A stretch of DNA of 7,759 nt. Source: Bordetella parapertussis (GTDB lineage: Bacteria > Pseudomonadota > Gammaproteobacteria > Burkholderiales > Burkholderiaceae_C). The stretch spans positions 1 through 7,759 of the forward strand of contig CAMDSU010000080.1 in NCBI GenBank assembly GCA_945907335.1, written 5' to 3'. The position numbers were made by a program, and so were the translations under genes. A model generated the notes under the pieces. The model did no database searches and was not told where the DNA came from. It saw only the letters and a program-made list of their open reading frames with translations. This document shows, piece by piece, positions 1-7,759 of the stretch (the stretch's first letter is position 1; each line of letters starts with the position of its first letter).

Positions 1-350
1 AATTGACGCAACACACGCCAATCACCAGGTGCCGTCATCACCAGTTGGCGGGGTTGGTGCTGGCCAATAGCTCGGTCAAGCTCGCCTGCCAAGCTGCCGG
101 TGTTGCCCAGATCATCAATGTGGCTGTAGAGCACAGGCCAATGTTTGTCTCGCAAGCTTTGCGCAAAATGCCGCATGGCACTCAAAAACAGCGTGGTTCT
201 TTGTTTGGCAGAGGGCACATGGGTAGATTCCTCATCGACCTCGGCCATCCAAATTGCGTCTTGGGCGGGGTCGAAACCCGCCAATGCCGTCGATTGTTCG
301 TTCAGTTGGTCACCCAACACCAGCACAAGATTTCTAGTCACAAGATGCAT
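1..350 (-). CDS. Cryptochrome/photolyase-related protein (FeS-BCP / DPRP family), N-terminal part, runs off the left edge
   Basis: Partial gene: 116 complete codons are visible from the ATG at 350 (minus strand) to the window edge. The N-terminus has the Rossmann-like start of the deoxyribodipyrimidine photolyase-related family (COG3046): NLVLVLGDQLN at residues 7-17, MAEVDEESTHV at 35-45 and FLSAMRHFAQ at 55-64. In known members such as Agrobacterium PhrB and Rhodobacter CryB this domain binds the antenna pigment. The missing C-terminal part would carry FAD and a 4Fe-4S cluster, and characterised members repair (6-4) photoproducts or sense blue light. Full length is usually near 500 residues, so about a quarter is seen. 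The gene lies 21 nt downstream of trxB on the same strand, suggesting co-transcription. No Shine-Dalgarno sequence precedes the ATG. A GTG at codon 4 (341-339) is an alternative start and would give MTRNLVLVLGDQL. Family assignment is confident; repair versus signalling cannot be decided from this part. Confidence 0.88.
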   Translation of the reverse strand, partial: MHLVTRNLVLVLGDQLNEQSTALAGFDPAQDAIWMAEVDEESTHVPSAKQRTTLFLSAMRHFAQSLRDKHWPVLYSHIDDLGNTGSLAGELDRAIGQHQPRQLVMTAPGDWRVLRQ

Positions 351-371
351 GGCTGTGTGATGCAGGTGTGC

Positions 372-1427
<1,056 letters not shown>

Positions 1428-3761
1428 ATGACTTACTCACTAAATACGCTCAACAACTCCAAGGACACTGCACCTGCAGTCACCGGATGGCAACGGTTTT
1501 TGCAGGAAATTGCATTGTCATTGGGCTTCGTTTTCCTGCTGTTTTGGCTGGTGGCCTTGCTCAGCCATTCACCGCAAGATGCCGCTTGGACGACCTCAGG
1601 CTCAGGTGCCGTTGTGCACAACTGGGGCGGACGCATCGGCGCAGCGATCAGCGACTTGGGCTTTTTCATTGCCGGTTATTCCATGGTTTGGTGTTATGTG
1701 GCCGCGATGATTGCTTGGTTAAAAGCGTTGGCCGCACGCTTGCGCAGCGTTGACAGCCCCGTGGCAGAGCCACATATCTGGCGACTGAGCCGCTGGGCAT
1801 TTTGGAGCGGCTTGGTGTTGCTGATGTTGTCAAGCACGGGCTTGGAGTACACCCGGCTTTACCGTTTCGAAGCGCTTTTGCCTGGCCACCATGCCGGTGG
1901 CATTCTGGGTTTTTTGATAGGCGCCACAGCCTCGAAATGGTTGGGCTTTAATGGATCTGCGCTGGTGTTCATCGTGTTCATGCTGGTGGGTTTGTCGTGG
2001 ACATTTGGTTTTTCATGGGTGCAACTGTCTGAAAACATGGGCGCGCGTATTGACCAAGCCTTGGCCAACTGGCGCGAACGCCGTGAAATGGCCGAAGACT
2101 TGGCCTTGGGCCAGGCAGCGGCCAAAGAGCGCGAGCAAGACTTGTTCACAGACTTCGCTGAGTCGCCACAACTGGCAACACATGCGGTGCGAATCGTTGT
2201 TGAGCCAGAACCCATGGGGGCGCCCAAAAGTGAGCGAATGGCCCGAGAAAGGCAAAAACCACTTTTCAACGATATGCCGGATTCGCGCTTGCCGCAAGTG
2301 GATTTGTTAGACGATTCACAGGCCAAGCATGATCCTGTAGATGCCGAGACCATCGAATTCACAAGCCGCTTGATCGAGAAAAAACTGCGCGACTTCGGGG
2401 TCGAGGTCAAGGTGCTCGCTGCTGCACCCGGACCGGTGGTGACGCGTTATGAAATTGAGCCTGCCACCGGCGTCAAAGGCTCGCAAATCGTTAACCTCGC
2501 CAAAGATTTGGCCCGCTCGCTCAGCATGGTGTCTATTCGCGTAGTGGAGACCATTCCAGGCAAAAACTTCATGGCACTGGAGCTGCCCAACGCCAAGCGC
2601 CAGTCGATACGGTTGAGTGAAATTTTGGGCTCAGAGGTCTACAACGAAGCCAAGTCCATGCTGACCATGGGACTGGGCAAAGACATTGGTGGTCATCCGG
2701 TCGTGGCTGACTTGGCCAAGATGCCCCATGTGTTGGTGGCCGGCACCACCGGTTCGGGCAAATCGGTAGGTATCAACGCCATGATTTTGAGCCTGCTTTA
2801 CAAAGCCGAAGCGCGTGACGTGCGCTTATTGATGATCGACCCCAAAATGTTGGAGATGTCTGTCTATGAAGGCATTCCGCATTTGCTGGCCCCGGTGGTT
2901 ACCGACATGCGCCAGGCGGCTCACGGTTTGAACTGGTGCGTCGGTGAAATGGAGCGGCGCTACAAATTGATGAGCAAACTGGGCGTTCGCAATTTGGCAG
3001 GCTATAACCACAAAATTGAAGAAGCGTTAGAGGCAGGCAACTCCATTCCGAATCCGTTCAGCCTCACGCCGGATGACCCTGAGCCGCTCGAGCGCTTGCC
3101 GCATATCGTGGTGGTCATTGATGAACTCGCCGATCTGATGATGGTGGTCGGTAAAAAGATTGAAGAGTTGATTGCCCGCTTGGCACAAAAAGCCCGTGCA
3201 GCTGGCATCCATTTGATATTGGCCACGCAACGCCCAAGTGTCGATGTGATCACCGGTTTGATCAAAGCCAATATTCCGACGCGCATTGCGTTCCAAGTCA
3301 GCAGCAAGATAGACAGTCGCACCATCCTCGACCAAATGGGTGCAGAAGCTTTATTGGGCATGGGCGACATGCTGTATTTGCCCAGCGGCACCGGTTTTCC
3401 GATTCGTGTGCATGGCGCGTTCGTCAGTGACGAAGAAGTGCACCGCGTGGTGAGTTATTTGAAAACCCAAGGTGAACCCAATTACATCCAAGGCTTGCTC
3501 GAAGGCGGCACGGTCGATGGCGACAACAGTGGCCCCGATTTGTTCGGCGACACGGCGAGCGAAAAAGACCCAATGTACGATCAAGCCGTAGAAGTGGTGT
3601 TGAAAAATCGCAAGGCCAGTATTTCTTTGGTGCAGCGGCATTTGAAAATTGGATACAACCGTGCGGCGCGCTTGGTGGAAGACATGGAAAAAGCTGGCAT
3701 GGTCAGCGCCATGAGCAGCAACGGGCAGCGCGAAATTTTGGTGCCAACCCGGCAGGAATAA
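1428..3761 (+). CDS. ftsK: DNA translocase FtsK
   Basis: Septum-anchored hexameric motor that pumps DNA during division and activates XerCD recombination at dif for chromosome segregation. The 777-residue protein (numbered from ATG 1428) has an N-terminal membrane region with hydrophobic segments near 25-45, 74-98, 122-137, 156-171 and 177-197, fitting the four-TM FtsK domain. A short charged linker (about 200-305) follows, then the alpha/beta motor with Walker A GTTGSGKS (439-446) and Walker [11 protein letters not shown] (561-570). The C-terminal winged-helix gamma domain lies at about 733-760 ([20 protein letters not shown]); in the family it reads polar DNA motifs and contacts XerD. The linker is far shorter than in the 1329-residue E. 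coli protein, as is common in Betaproteobacteria. The frame also opens at TTG 1398, but ATG 1428 gives [10 protein letters not shown], a typical start for this group; neither has a good Shine-Dalgarno. lolA follows after 62 nt. Confidence 0.96.
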   Translation: MTYSLNTLNNSKDTAPAVTGWQRFLQEIALSLGFVFLLFWLVALLSHSPQDAAWTTSGSGAVVHNWGGRIGAAISDLGFFIAGYSMVWCYVAAMIAWLKALAARLRSVDSPVAEPHIWRLSRWAFWSGLVLLMLSSTGLEYTRLYRFEALLPGHHAGGILGFLIGATASKWLGFNGSALVFIVFMLVGLSWTFGFSWVQLSENMGARIDQALANWRERREMAEDLALGQAAAKEREQDLFTDFAESPQLATHAVRIVVEPEPMGAPKSERMARERQKPLFNDMPDSRLPQVDLLDDSQAKHDPVDAETIEFTSRLIEKKLRDFGVEVKVLAAAPGPVVTRYEIEPATGVKGSQIVNLAKDLARSLSMVSIRVVETIPGKNFMALELPNAKRQSIRLSEILGSEVYNEAKSMLTMGLGKDIGGHPVVADLAKMPHVLVAGTTGSGKSVGINAMILSLLYKAEARDVRLLMIDPKMLEMSVYEGIPHLLAPVVTDMRQAAHGLNWCVGEMERRYKLMSKLGVRNLAGYNHKIEEALEAGNSIPNPFSLTPDDPEPLERLPHIVVVIDELADLMMVVGKKIEELIARLAQKARAAGIHLILATQRPSVDVITGLIKANIPTRIAFQVSSKIDSRTILDQMGAEALLGMGDMLYLPSGTGFPIRVHGAFVSDEEVHRVVSYLKTQGEPNYIQGLLEGGTVDGDNSGPDLFGDTASEKDPMYDQAVEVVLKNRKASISLVQRHLKIGYNRAARLVEDMEKAGMVSAMSSNGQREILVPTRQE

Positions 3762-3813
3762 TTCGCCGCTGCTGGCGCAGTGTGTCGATATCAACAAGCA
3801 AGCCTTAAGTCTC

Positions 3814-3817
3814 AGGA
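3814..3817 (+). promoter_or_regulatory. Ribosome-binding site of lolA
   Basis: AGGA lies 6 nt upstream of the ATG at 3824. The internal ATG at 3851, which would also leave a signal peptide, has no such motif, so this site favours the first start. Confidence 0.6.
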
Positions 3818-3823
3818 CCGTTT

Positions 3824-4516
3824 ATGAAGTTTTTTTATACGATCAGTTGCATGCCATCCATACAAAAAGTTTTTTTTAAATCTACGCTGCTGGCTTGCCT
3901 GTTTGGCAGCAGTGGCGCATTTGCCGACAGCGTGGACAGCCTGTCATTGTTTTTGAAATCAACGCGCAGCATGCGAGCCGATTTTGTGCAAACGGTGATT
4001 TCTCCTGCCAAAGAAAACCGTCTCGCTAAGAGCAAGACATCATCTGGCACATTTGCCTTTGTACGGCCATCGGTGTTTCGCTTTGATTACACCAAGCCAT
4101 TCGTGCAAAACATCGTCGCAGATGGGCAGTATGTGTGGTTGTATGACGCAGATTTAAACCAGGTGACGCAACGCAACCAGTTGCAAGCCTTGGCCACCAC
4201 ACCGGCCTCGTTGATCGCCTCAGCCAGCGATGTGACCAGTCTGCAAAAAGAATTTGTGTTGCTCGCGCAACCCGATGTCGATGGCTTGCAATGGGTGGCT
4301 GCCACGCCGCTTTCAAGCGACAGCAGTTTGCAACGTGTGCGCATAGGCTTGCGAGTCAAAGGCGAAGTGGTTCAATTGGTGCAGTTGGATATCTTGGATG
4401 TGTTCGGCACCAGGTCGTTGATCAAATTTGAACGAACCGATGTCAACCCCAAGCAGTTGACACCGGCGCAATTCAAGTTTGTACCACCCAAGGGTGCGGA
4501 TGTGATCAAACCTTGA
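3824..4516 (+). CDS. lolA: Outer-membrane lipoprotein carrier protein LolA
   Basis: Periplasmic chaperone that takes lipoproteins released by the LolCDE transporter and carries them to LolB at the outer membrane. The 230-residue precursor has a Sec signal peptide: a positive n-region, a hydrophobic core LLACLFG, and likely cleavage after AFA at residue 34, leaving about 196 residues. Family features in order are RADFVQTV (51-58), SSGTFAFVRPSVFRFDY (73-89), with Arg81 probably matching the functional Arg43 of mature E. coli LolA, then ADGQYVWLYD (99-108), VFGTRSLIKFERTDVN (183-198) and the closing FKFVPPKGADVI. An AGGA supports ATG 3824; ATG 3851 is a weaker alternative. Two T-runs (T7 at 3830-3836 and T8 at 3870-3877) lie in the signal-peptide region. 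It sits between ftsK and rarA as in E. coli, and its stop codon overlaps the rarA ribosome-binding site, which suggests translational coupling. Confidence 0.95.
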   Translation: MKFFYTISCMPSIQKVFFKSTLLACLFGSSGAFADSVDSLSLFLKSTRSMRADFVQTVISPAKENRLAKSKTSSGTFAFVRPSVFRFDYTKPFVQNIVADGQYVWLYDADLNQVTQRNQLQALATTPASLIASASDVTSLQKEFVLLAQPDVDGLQWVAATPLSSDSSLQRVRIGLRVKGEVVQLVQLDILDVFGTRSLIKFERTDVNPKQLTPAQFKFVPPKGADVIKP

Positions 4517-4518
4517 GG
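4515..4518 (+). promoter_or_regulatory. Ribosome-binding site of rarA overlapping the lolA stop codon
   Basis: GAGG begins inside the lolA TGA (4514-4516) and lies 7 nt before the GTG at 4526. It supports the GTG start of rarA and coupling of rarA translation to lolA termination. Confidence 0.65.
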
Positions 4519-4525
4519 TCATCTG

Positions 4526-5833
4526 GTGTCGCCTCTTACTGCGCCCAACCCCCATACACCGCTGGCTGAAAGATTGCGGCCACGAACACTGTCTGAAGTG
4601 GTCGGTCAGCAGCATATTTTGGGCGAAGGCAAGGCCTTGCGTGTGGCGTTTGAATCAGGACAGCCGCACAGCTGTTTGTTGTGGGGACCGCCTGGGGTCG
4701 GCAAGACCACTATTGCGCGCTTGATGGCAAGTGCTTTCGATGCCCAATTTATTTCTATCAGCGCTGTGCTCGGTGGCGTGAAGGAAATCCGCGAAGCGGT
4801 TGAGATGGCGCAGGCCTCGCGTGATTCGCTGGAGCCCAAACGCACGATTGTGTTTGTCGACGAGGTGCACCGTTTCAACAAAAGCCAGCAGGACGCGTTT
4901 TTGCCGCATGTGGAATCGGGCTTGTTCACTTTCATTGGTGCCACCACAGAAAATCCTTCGTTCGAAGTGAACTCGGCATTGCTCTCGCGGGCTGCGGTGT
5001 ATGTTCTTCAGCCTTTGAGCGAGCTTGAACTTTCGCAAATCGTGGACAAAGCACTGTCTATCCAAGCAGTCCCCGCGTTGGAAGACGATGCATTGGCCCG
5101 ATTGATGGCATATGCAGATGGGGATGCCCGGCGCTTGCTCAACACCTTAGAAACCTTGGCTGTTGCGGCGAAGCGTGAATCGATGACGCGCATCAGTGAC
5201 AGCTGGTTAATGCAAGTGCTTGGCGAACGTATGCGGCGCTATGACAAAGGCGGCGATCAGTTCTATGACAGTATCAGTGCTTTGCATAAATCGGTGCGTG
5301 GCTCAGACCCGGATGCTGCCTTGTATTGGTTGGTACGCATGCTCGACGGTGGCGCAGAACCGAAATACATGGCACGGCGCATGATTCGCATGGCCGCAGA
5401 AGACATCGGCTTGGCTGACCCGCGTGCATTGCGCTTGGCGCTGGACGCTGCCGAGGTGTACGAGCGCTTGGGTTCGCCCGAAGGTGAATTGGCCTTGGCT
5501 GAGTGTGTGCTGTATTTGGCGATTGCGCCCAAATCGAATGCGGTCTACAAGGCGTACAACCATGTGCGCAAACTCATCAAGTCAGACGGCACACGCCCGG
5601 TGCCTATGCATTTGCGCAATGCACCGACACAGTTGATGAAAGACCTCGACCATGGCCGGGGCTACCGTTATGCGCACGATGAAGCAGACGCGTTTGCAGC
5701 AGGCGAGACTTATTGGCCCGACGGCATGATGCCACCCGTGTTGTATGAACCGGTGGAGCGCGGTTTGGAAATAAAAATTGCAGAAAAAATGCGCCTGCTG
5801 CGTGATAAAAACACGCAAGCCAAAAAAACTTAA
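4526..5833 (+). CDS. rarA: Replication-associated recombination protein A (RarA/MgsA), AAA+ ATPase
   Basis: Clamp-loader-like ATPase acting at stalled or damaged replication forks, homologous to eukaryotic WRNIP1/Mgs1; the E. coli protein interacts with SSB. The 435-residue length is normal. In order it shows PLAERLRPRTLSEVVGQQHI (12-31), the usual opening of the family, Walker A GPPGVGKT (54-61), Walker B IVFVDEVHRFN (108-118), sensor 1 GATTENPS (138-145), an arginine finger in LLSRA (Arg155), and sensor 2 GDARRLLNTLE (189-199). The C-terminal tetramerisation half contains YDSISALHKSVRGSDPDAAL (247-266) and AEDIGLADPRAL (291-302). The GTG start is supported by GAGG 7 nt upstream, and the N-terminal fit leaves no better candidate. 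It is 9 nt after lolA. Its TAA (5831-5833) overlaps the stop of the convergent reductase gene, so there is no spacer for a terminator downstream. Confidence 0.96.
   Translation: MSPLTAPNPHTPLAERLRPRTLSEVVGQQHILGEGKALRVAFESGQPHSCLLWGPPGVGKTTIARLMASAFDAQFISISAVLGGVKEIREAVEMAQASRDSLEPKRTIVFVDEVHRFNKSQQDAFLPHVESGLFTFIGATTENPSFEVNSALLSRAAVYVLQPLSELELSQIVDKALSIQAVPALEDDALARLMAYADGDARRLLNTLETLAVAAKRESMTRISDSWLMQVLGERMRRYDKGGDQFYDSISALHKSVRGSDPDAALYWLVRMLDGGAEPKYMARRMIRMAAEDIGLADPRALRLALDAAEVYERLGSPEGELALAECVLYLAIAPKSNAVYKAYNHVRKLIKSDGTRPVPMHLRNAPTQLMKDLDHGRGYRYAHDEADAFAAGETYWPDGMMPPVLYEPVERGLEIKIAEKMRLLRDKNTQAKKT
5785..5819 (-). terminator. Possible terminator for the reductase gene, inside the 3' end of rarA
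   Basis: On the minus strand, just past the reductase stop codon, a 6-bp stem TGCGTG/CACGCA (5817-5812 with 5804-5799, loop TTTTTAT) is followed, after several intervening bases (GCAGGCGCA), by six Ts at about 5790-5785. The gap between stem and T-run is longer than in a canonical intrinsic terminator, so this is only a candidate. It lies antisense within the last codons of rarA. Confidence 0.25.
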
Positions 5834-6861
5834 AACTTGTCAGCTTCGCTGGTGAACGAATCTGCGAAAAACTCATCCGCAGGCAAACCGTGCTTCAGGT
5901 AATCACGCTGTGCTGATTCAATCACCACCGGTGCACCACAGGCGTACACCTGATGGCCGGACAAATCGGCGGTGTCTTGCAGCACCGCTGCATGCACATA
6001 ACCGGTTCTGCCATTCCAGTTATCTTCAGGCAAAGCATCAGACACCACTGGGATGTATTGCAGATTTGGCATCAGCGCCAATTGCGACACGACCCAATCG
6101 TTCATATACAAATCTGAAGGTCGGCGGCCGCCCCAATACAAACGAGCCGGGCGTTGAATGTTTTTATGTTGCATGTGTTCCAGTAAAGCTTTGATCGGTG
6201 CAAAGCCGGTGCCAGAGGCCAGTAACACCATGGGCTTATCGCTGTCTTCGCGCAAATAAAAACTGCCGAACGGCGCTTCAATGCGTTGGATTTCTTTTTC
6301 TTTCATGGCGCCAAACACATGGTCGGTGAATTTTCCGCCAGGCATGTGCCTTATGTGCAAATCAATAGTGGGTGCACCCGCTGCCAAGGTATGCGGTGCA
6401 TTTGCGATGGAGTAAGCGCGGCGAGAACCATCGCGCAGTAAAAACTCCACATACTGACCAGCGTGAAATTGCATGTTTTCTGTGGACGGCAATTGCAAAC
6501 TGATGCGCATCACATCTGCCGACATTTTTTCAAGCGAGGAAATGCGCACAGGCATTTTGCGGATGGGAAACGCATCGGCACGGGTGACTTGTCTGGACTC
6601 AAGTACGACATCACTCAGTGCCGTGGCGCGGCAAGTCAGCACCATACCTTTTGCCAATTCATCGTCAGTCAAAGCTTTGCTCTGATAAGCGCCCATTTGG
6701 ATTTCTCCTGCGATTTTGAGGCATTTGCAGGAACCACACGCACCGTCTTTGCAACCGTATGGCATGCCGACACCCTGCCGTATACCTGCGCTCAACAAAG
6801 TTTCGTCAGCATCGACGGAGAACGTACGGCCACTGGGCTGAACCAACACTTGAAACGCCAT
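5830..6861 (-). CDS. 2Fe-2S ferredoxin / FAD / NAD(P) oxidoreductase (annotated in relatives as CDP-6-deoxy-delta-3,4-glucoseen reductase-like)
   Basis: Three-domain electron-transfer flavoprotein of 343 residues. An N-terminal plant-type ferredoxin domain carries the cluster ligands Cys37, Cys42, Cys45 (CKDGACGSC) and Cys77 (LTCRA); Cys47 is an extra cysteine next to the set. The ferredoxin-reductase-like FAD domain has RAYS (148-151) and GGKFTD (175-180). The NAD domain has ASGTGFAP (215-222), YWGGR (242-246), YACGAP (306-311) and the closing FFADSF (331-336). This domain order occurs in the ascarylose-pathway reductase AscD and in reductases of oxygenases and hydroxylases. No partner oxygenase or deoxysugar gene is in view, so the electron acceptor is unknown. 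The start is ATG 6861, with AGAGGA 8 nt upstream; the frame stays open to 6936, but upstream residues do not fit the family. It converges on rarA with a 4-bp overlap and diverges from the SDR gene. Confidence 0.9.
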   Translation of the reverse strand: MAFQVLVQPSGRTFSVDADETLLSAGIRQGVGMPYGCKDGACGSCKCLKIAGEIQMGAYQSKALTDDELAKGMVLTCRATALSDVVLESRQVTRADAFPIRKMPVRISSLEKMSADVMRISLQLPSTENMQFHAGQYVEFLLRDGSRRAYSIANAPHTLAAGAPTIDLHIRHMPGGKFTDHVFGAMKEKEIQRIEAPFGSFYLREDSDKPMVLLASGTGFAPIKALLEHMQHKNIQRPARLYWGGRRPSDLYMNDWVVSQLALMPNLQYIPVVSDALPEDNWNGRTGYVHAAVLQDTADLSGHQVYACGAPVVIESAQRDYLKHGLPADEFFADSFTSEADKF

Positions 6862-6869
6862 GCTTGTTA

Positions 6870-6875
6870 TCCTCT
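6870..6875 (-). promoter_or_regulatory. Ribosome-binding site of the ferredoxin-reductase gene
   Basis: AGAGGA on the minus strand lies 8 nt before the ATG at 6861. It is the strongest Shine-Dalgarno in the window and fixes the start there rather than further upstream in the open frame. Confidence 0.75.
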
Positions 6876-6905
6876 GGTTTTGTCTGAACAACGAAAGACT
6901 GGATT

Positions 6906-7759
6906 TTGCCTTCAAACCAAACTCCCCTTGGCGCATTGCCAGCGCGTTTCAGGCGGCCTCGTGTCTTGATCGTCGGTTGCGGCGATGTCGGCTTGCGCGC
7001 AGCAGACTTATTGAAAAACGGCAGCCGTGTGTATGCCTTGACCAGCAGCGCGTCGCGAATAAGCGGATTACATCAGCAAGGTATCACCGCAATAGATGGA
7101 AATCTGGACGAACCGGCCACCTTGCGAAGACTTGCAGGTGTGGCAACCCATCTCATCCATATGGCGCCGCCGCCCTTGCAAGGACGCAGCGATACGCGCA
7201 CCCGCGCGTTGGTGCAGGCGCTGCAATTGCGTTCATCACCGCAGTGTGTGGTTTACGGATCCACCAGCGGCGTGTATGGCGACTGCGCTGGCGCTTGGAT
7301 AGACGAAACACAGTTGCTCAACCCGCAAACCGACAGAGCCCAAAGGCGTGTCGATGCGGAAGCTTGGTTGAACGCTTGGGGCTCGCGCGGTTTACCGCGC
7401 ATCCACGTTTTGCGTATTCCTGGAATTTACGCACTCGACCGCGAAGGCGGCACGCCGCGCGAACGCTTGCAGCGCAGTACACCGGTGCTGCAAGCTTTGG
7501 ATGATGTGTATACCAACCATATCCATGCAGACGACTTGGCGCGCGCCGCTGTGCTTGCGGTGTGGCGCGGCAAAAGCTTGCGGCCTTTGCATGTCAGCGA
7601 TGACAGCGATATGATGATGGGGGACTACATGGACATGGCCGCAGACCTGTGGCAGTTGCCGCGCCCGCCGCGCATCAGCAGAGCACAAGCGCAGACCGCA
7701 TTGCCCGCCATGACCTTGAGTTTCATGAGTGAGTCTAGGCGCATGCACAACCAACGTTT
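6906..7759 (+). CDS. NAD(P)-binding SDR / NAD-dependent epimerase-like protein (YeeZ-like), 3' end off the window
   Basis: Continuous frame from a TGA at 6885-6887 to the window edge; 284 codons are visible from TTG 6906. No ATG or GTG occurs in frame before the Rossmann core, so the start is probably TTG, at 6906 or at 6936; neither has a clear Shine-Dalgarno. The protein shows LPARFRRPRVLIVGCGDVGL (11-30) with the dinucleotide motif GCGDVG (24-29). VVYGSTSGVYGD (115-126) follows the usual beta-strand and serine region of extended SDRs, and VLRIPGIYAL (168-177) and TNHIHADDLA (203-212) are typical of the epimerase family (COG0451). Where a YxxxK catalytic pair is expected it reads DRAQRRVDAEAWL (143-155), without the tyrosine and lysine. 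Substrate is unknown. It diverges from the reductase gene with a 44-nt spacer. Confidence 0.85.
   Translation, partial: MPSNQTPLGALPARFRRPRVLIVGCGDVGLRAADLLKNGSRVYALTSSASRISGLHQQGITAIDGNLDEPATLRRLAGVATHLIHMAPPPLQGRSDTRTRALVQALQLRSSPQCVVYGSTSGVYGDCAGAWIDETQLLNPQTDRAQRRVDAEAWLNAWGSRGLPRIHVLRIPGIYALDREGGTPRERLQRSTPVLQALDDVYTNHIHADDLARAAVLAVWRGKSLRPLHVSDDSDMMMGDYMDMAADLWQLPRPPRISRAQAQTALPAMTLSFMSESRRMHNQR

Noticed and set aside
1547..1989. Two GCTGGTGG octamers (1547-1554 and 1982-1989) identical to the E. coli Chi site
   Set aside because: Chi sequences are species-specific, and two copies in Leu/Val/Gly codons of a membrane segment are expected by chance.
3764..3777. CGCC/GGCG hairpin just after the ftsK stop
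   Set aside because: The stem is only 4 bp and no T-run follows, so it is not credible as an intrinsic terminator; ftsK and lolA may well be co-transcribed.
5834..5860. CAGC-TTC-GCTG mini-hairpin downstream of rarA
   Set aside because: The stem is 4 bp with no T-tract and lies within the reductase coding sequence; it is insufficient as a rarA terminator.
6860..7504. Plus-strand open frame of 214 codons starting with ATG
   Set aside because: Its translation is Arg/Cys-rich and resembles nothing known, while another frame over the same region gives a clear SDR protein with GCGDVG and HADDLA motifs.

Overview
The window looks like ordinary chromosome from a betaproteobacterium of the order Burkholderiales, probably a Comamonadaceae-type organism. 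The taxonomic call is inferred from protein character (a short FtsK, the TrxB and LolA style, the SDR with an LPARFRR leader) and from gene order, not from a marker-gene search. All 7.8 kb is densely coding. I see no mobile element, tRNA, rRNA, CRISPR array or phage gene.

Left part (1-1319, minus strand): trxB (thioredoxin reductase) is followed after 21 nt, on the same strand, by the N-terminal third of a cryptochrome/photolyase-related protein of the iron-sulfur bacterial type. That gene runs off the left edge. The two are probably co-transcribed. A 108-nt divergent spacer (1320-1427) separates trxB from ftsK. It holds a terminator-like hairpin with a T7 tract directly before the trxB start, which is the most unusual non-coding signal here.

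Centre (1428-5833, plus strand): ftsK, lolA and rarA lie in the order known from Escherichia coli and many other Proteobacteria. They encode the septal DNA translocase, the periplasmic lipoprotein carrier and the replication-associated AAA+ ATPase. The ftsK-lolA gap is 62 nt and the lolA-rarA gap 9 nt, with the rarA ribosome-binding site overlapping the lolA stop codon. lolA and rarA are therefore very likely co-transcribed, and ftsK probably belongs to the same unit. serS, the usual next gene in this order, is absent.

Right part (5830-7759): instead of serS, a minus-strand three-domain reductase (2Fe-2S ferredoxin, FAD, NAD) converges on rarA with stop codons overlapping by 4 bp. Divergent from it, 44 nt away, is a plus-strand NAD(P)-binding SDR/epimerase-like gene. 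This gene has no ATG or GTG start available, appears to begin with TTG, and runs off the right edge.

I did not find a convincing undescribed system. The findings are modest: the trxB leader hairpin, the trxB-photolyase arrangement, the synteny break after rarA, the atypical SDR and the partnerless reductase.
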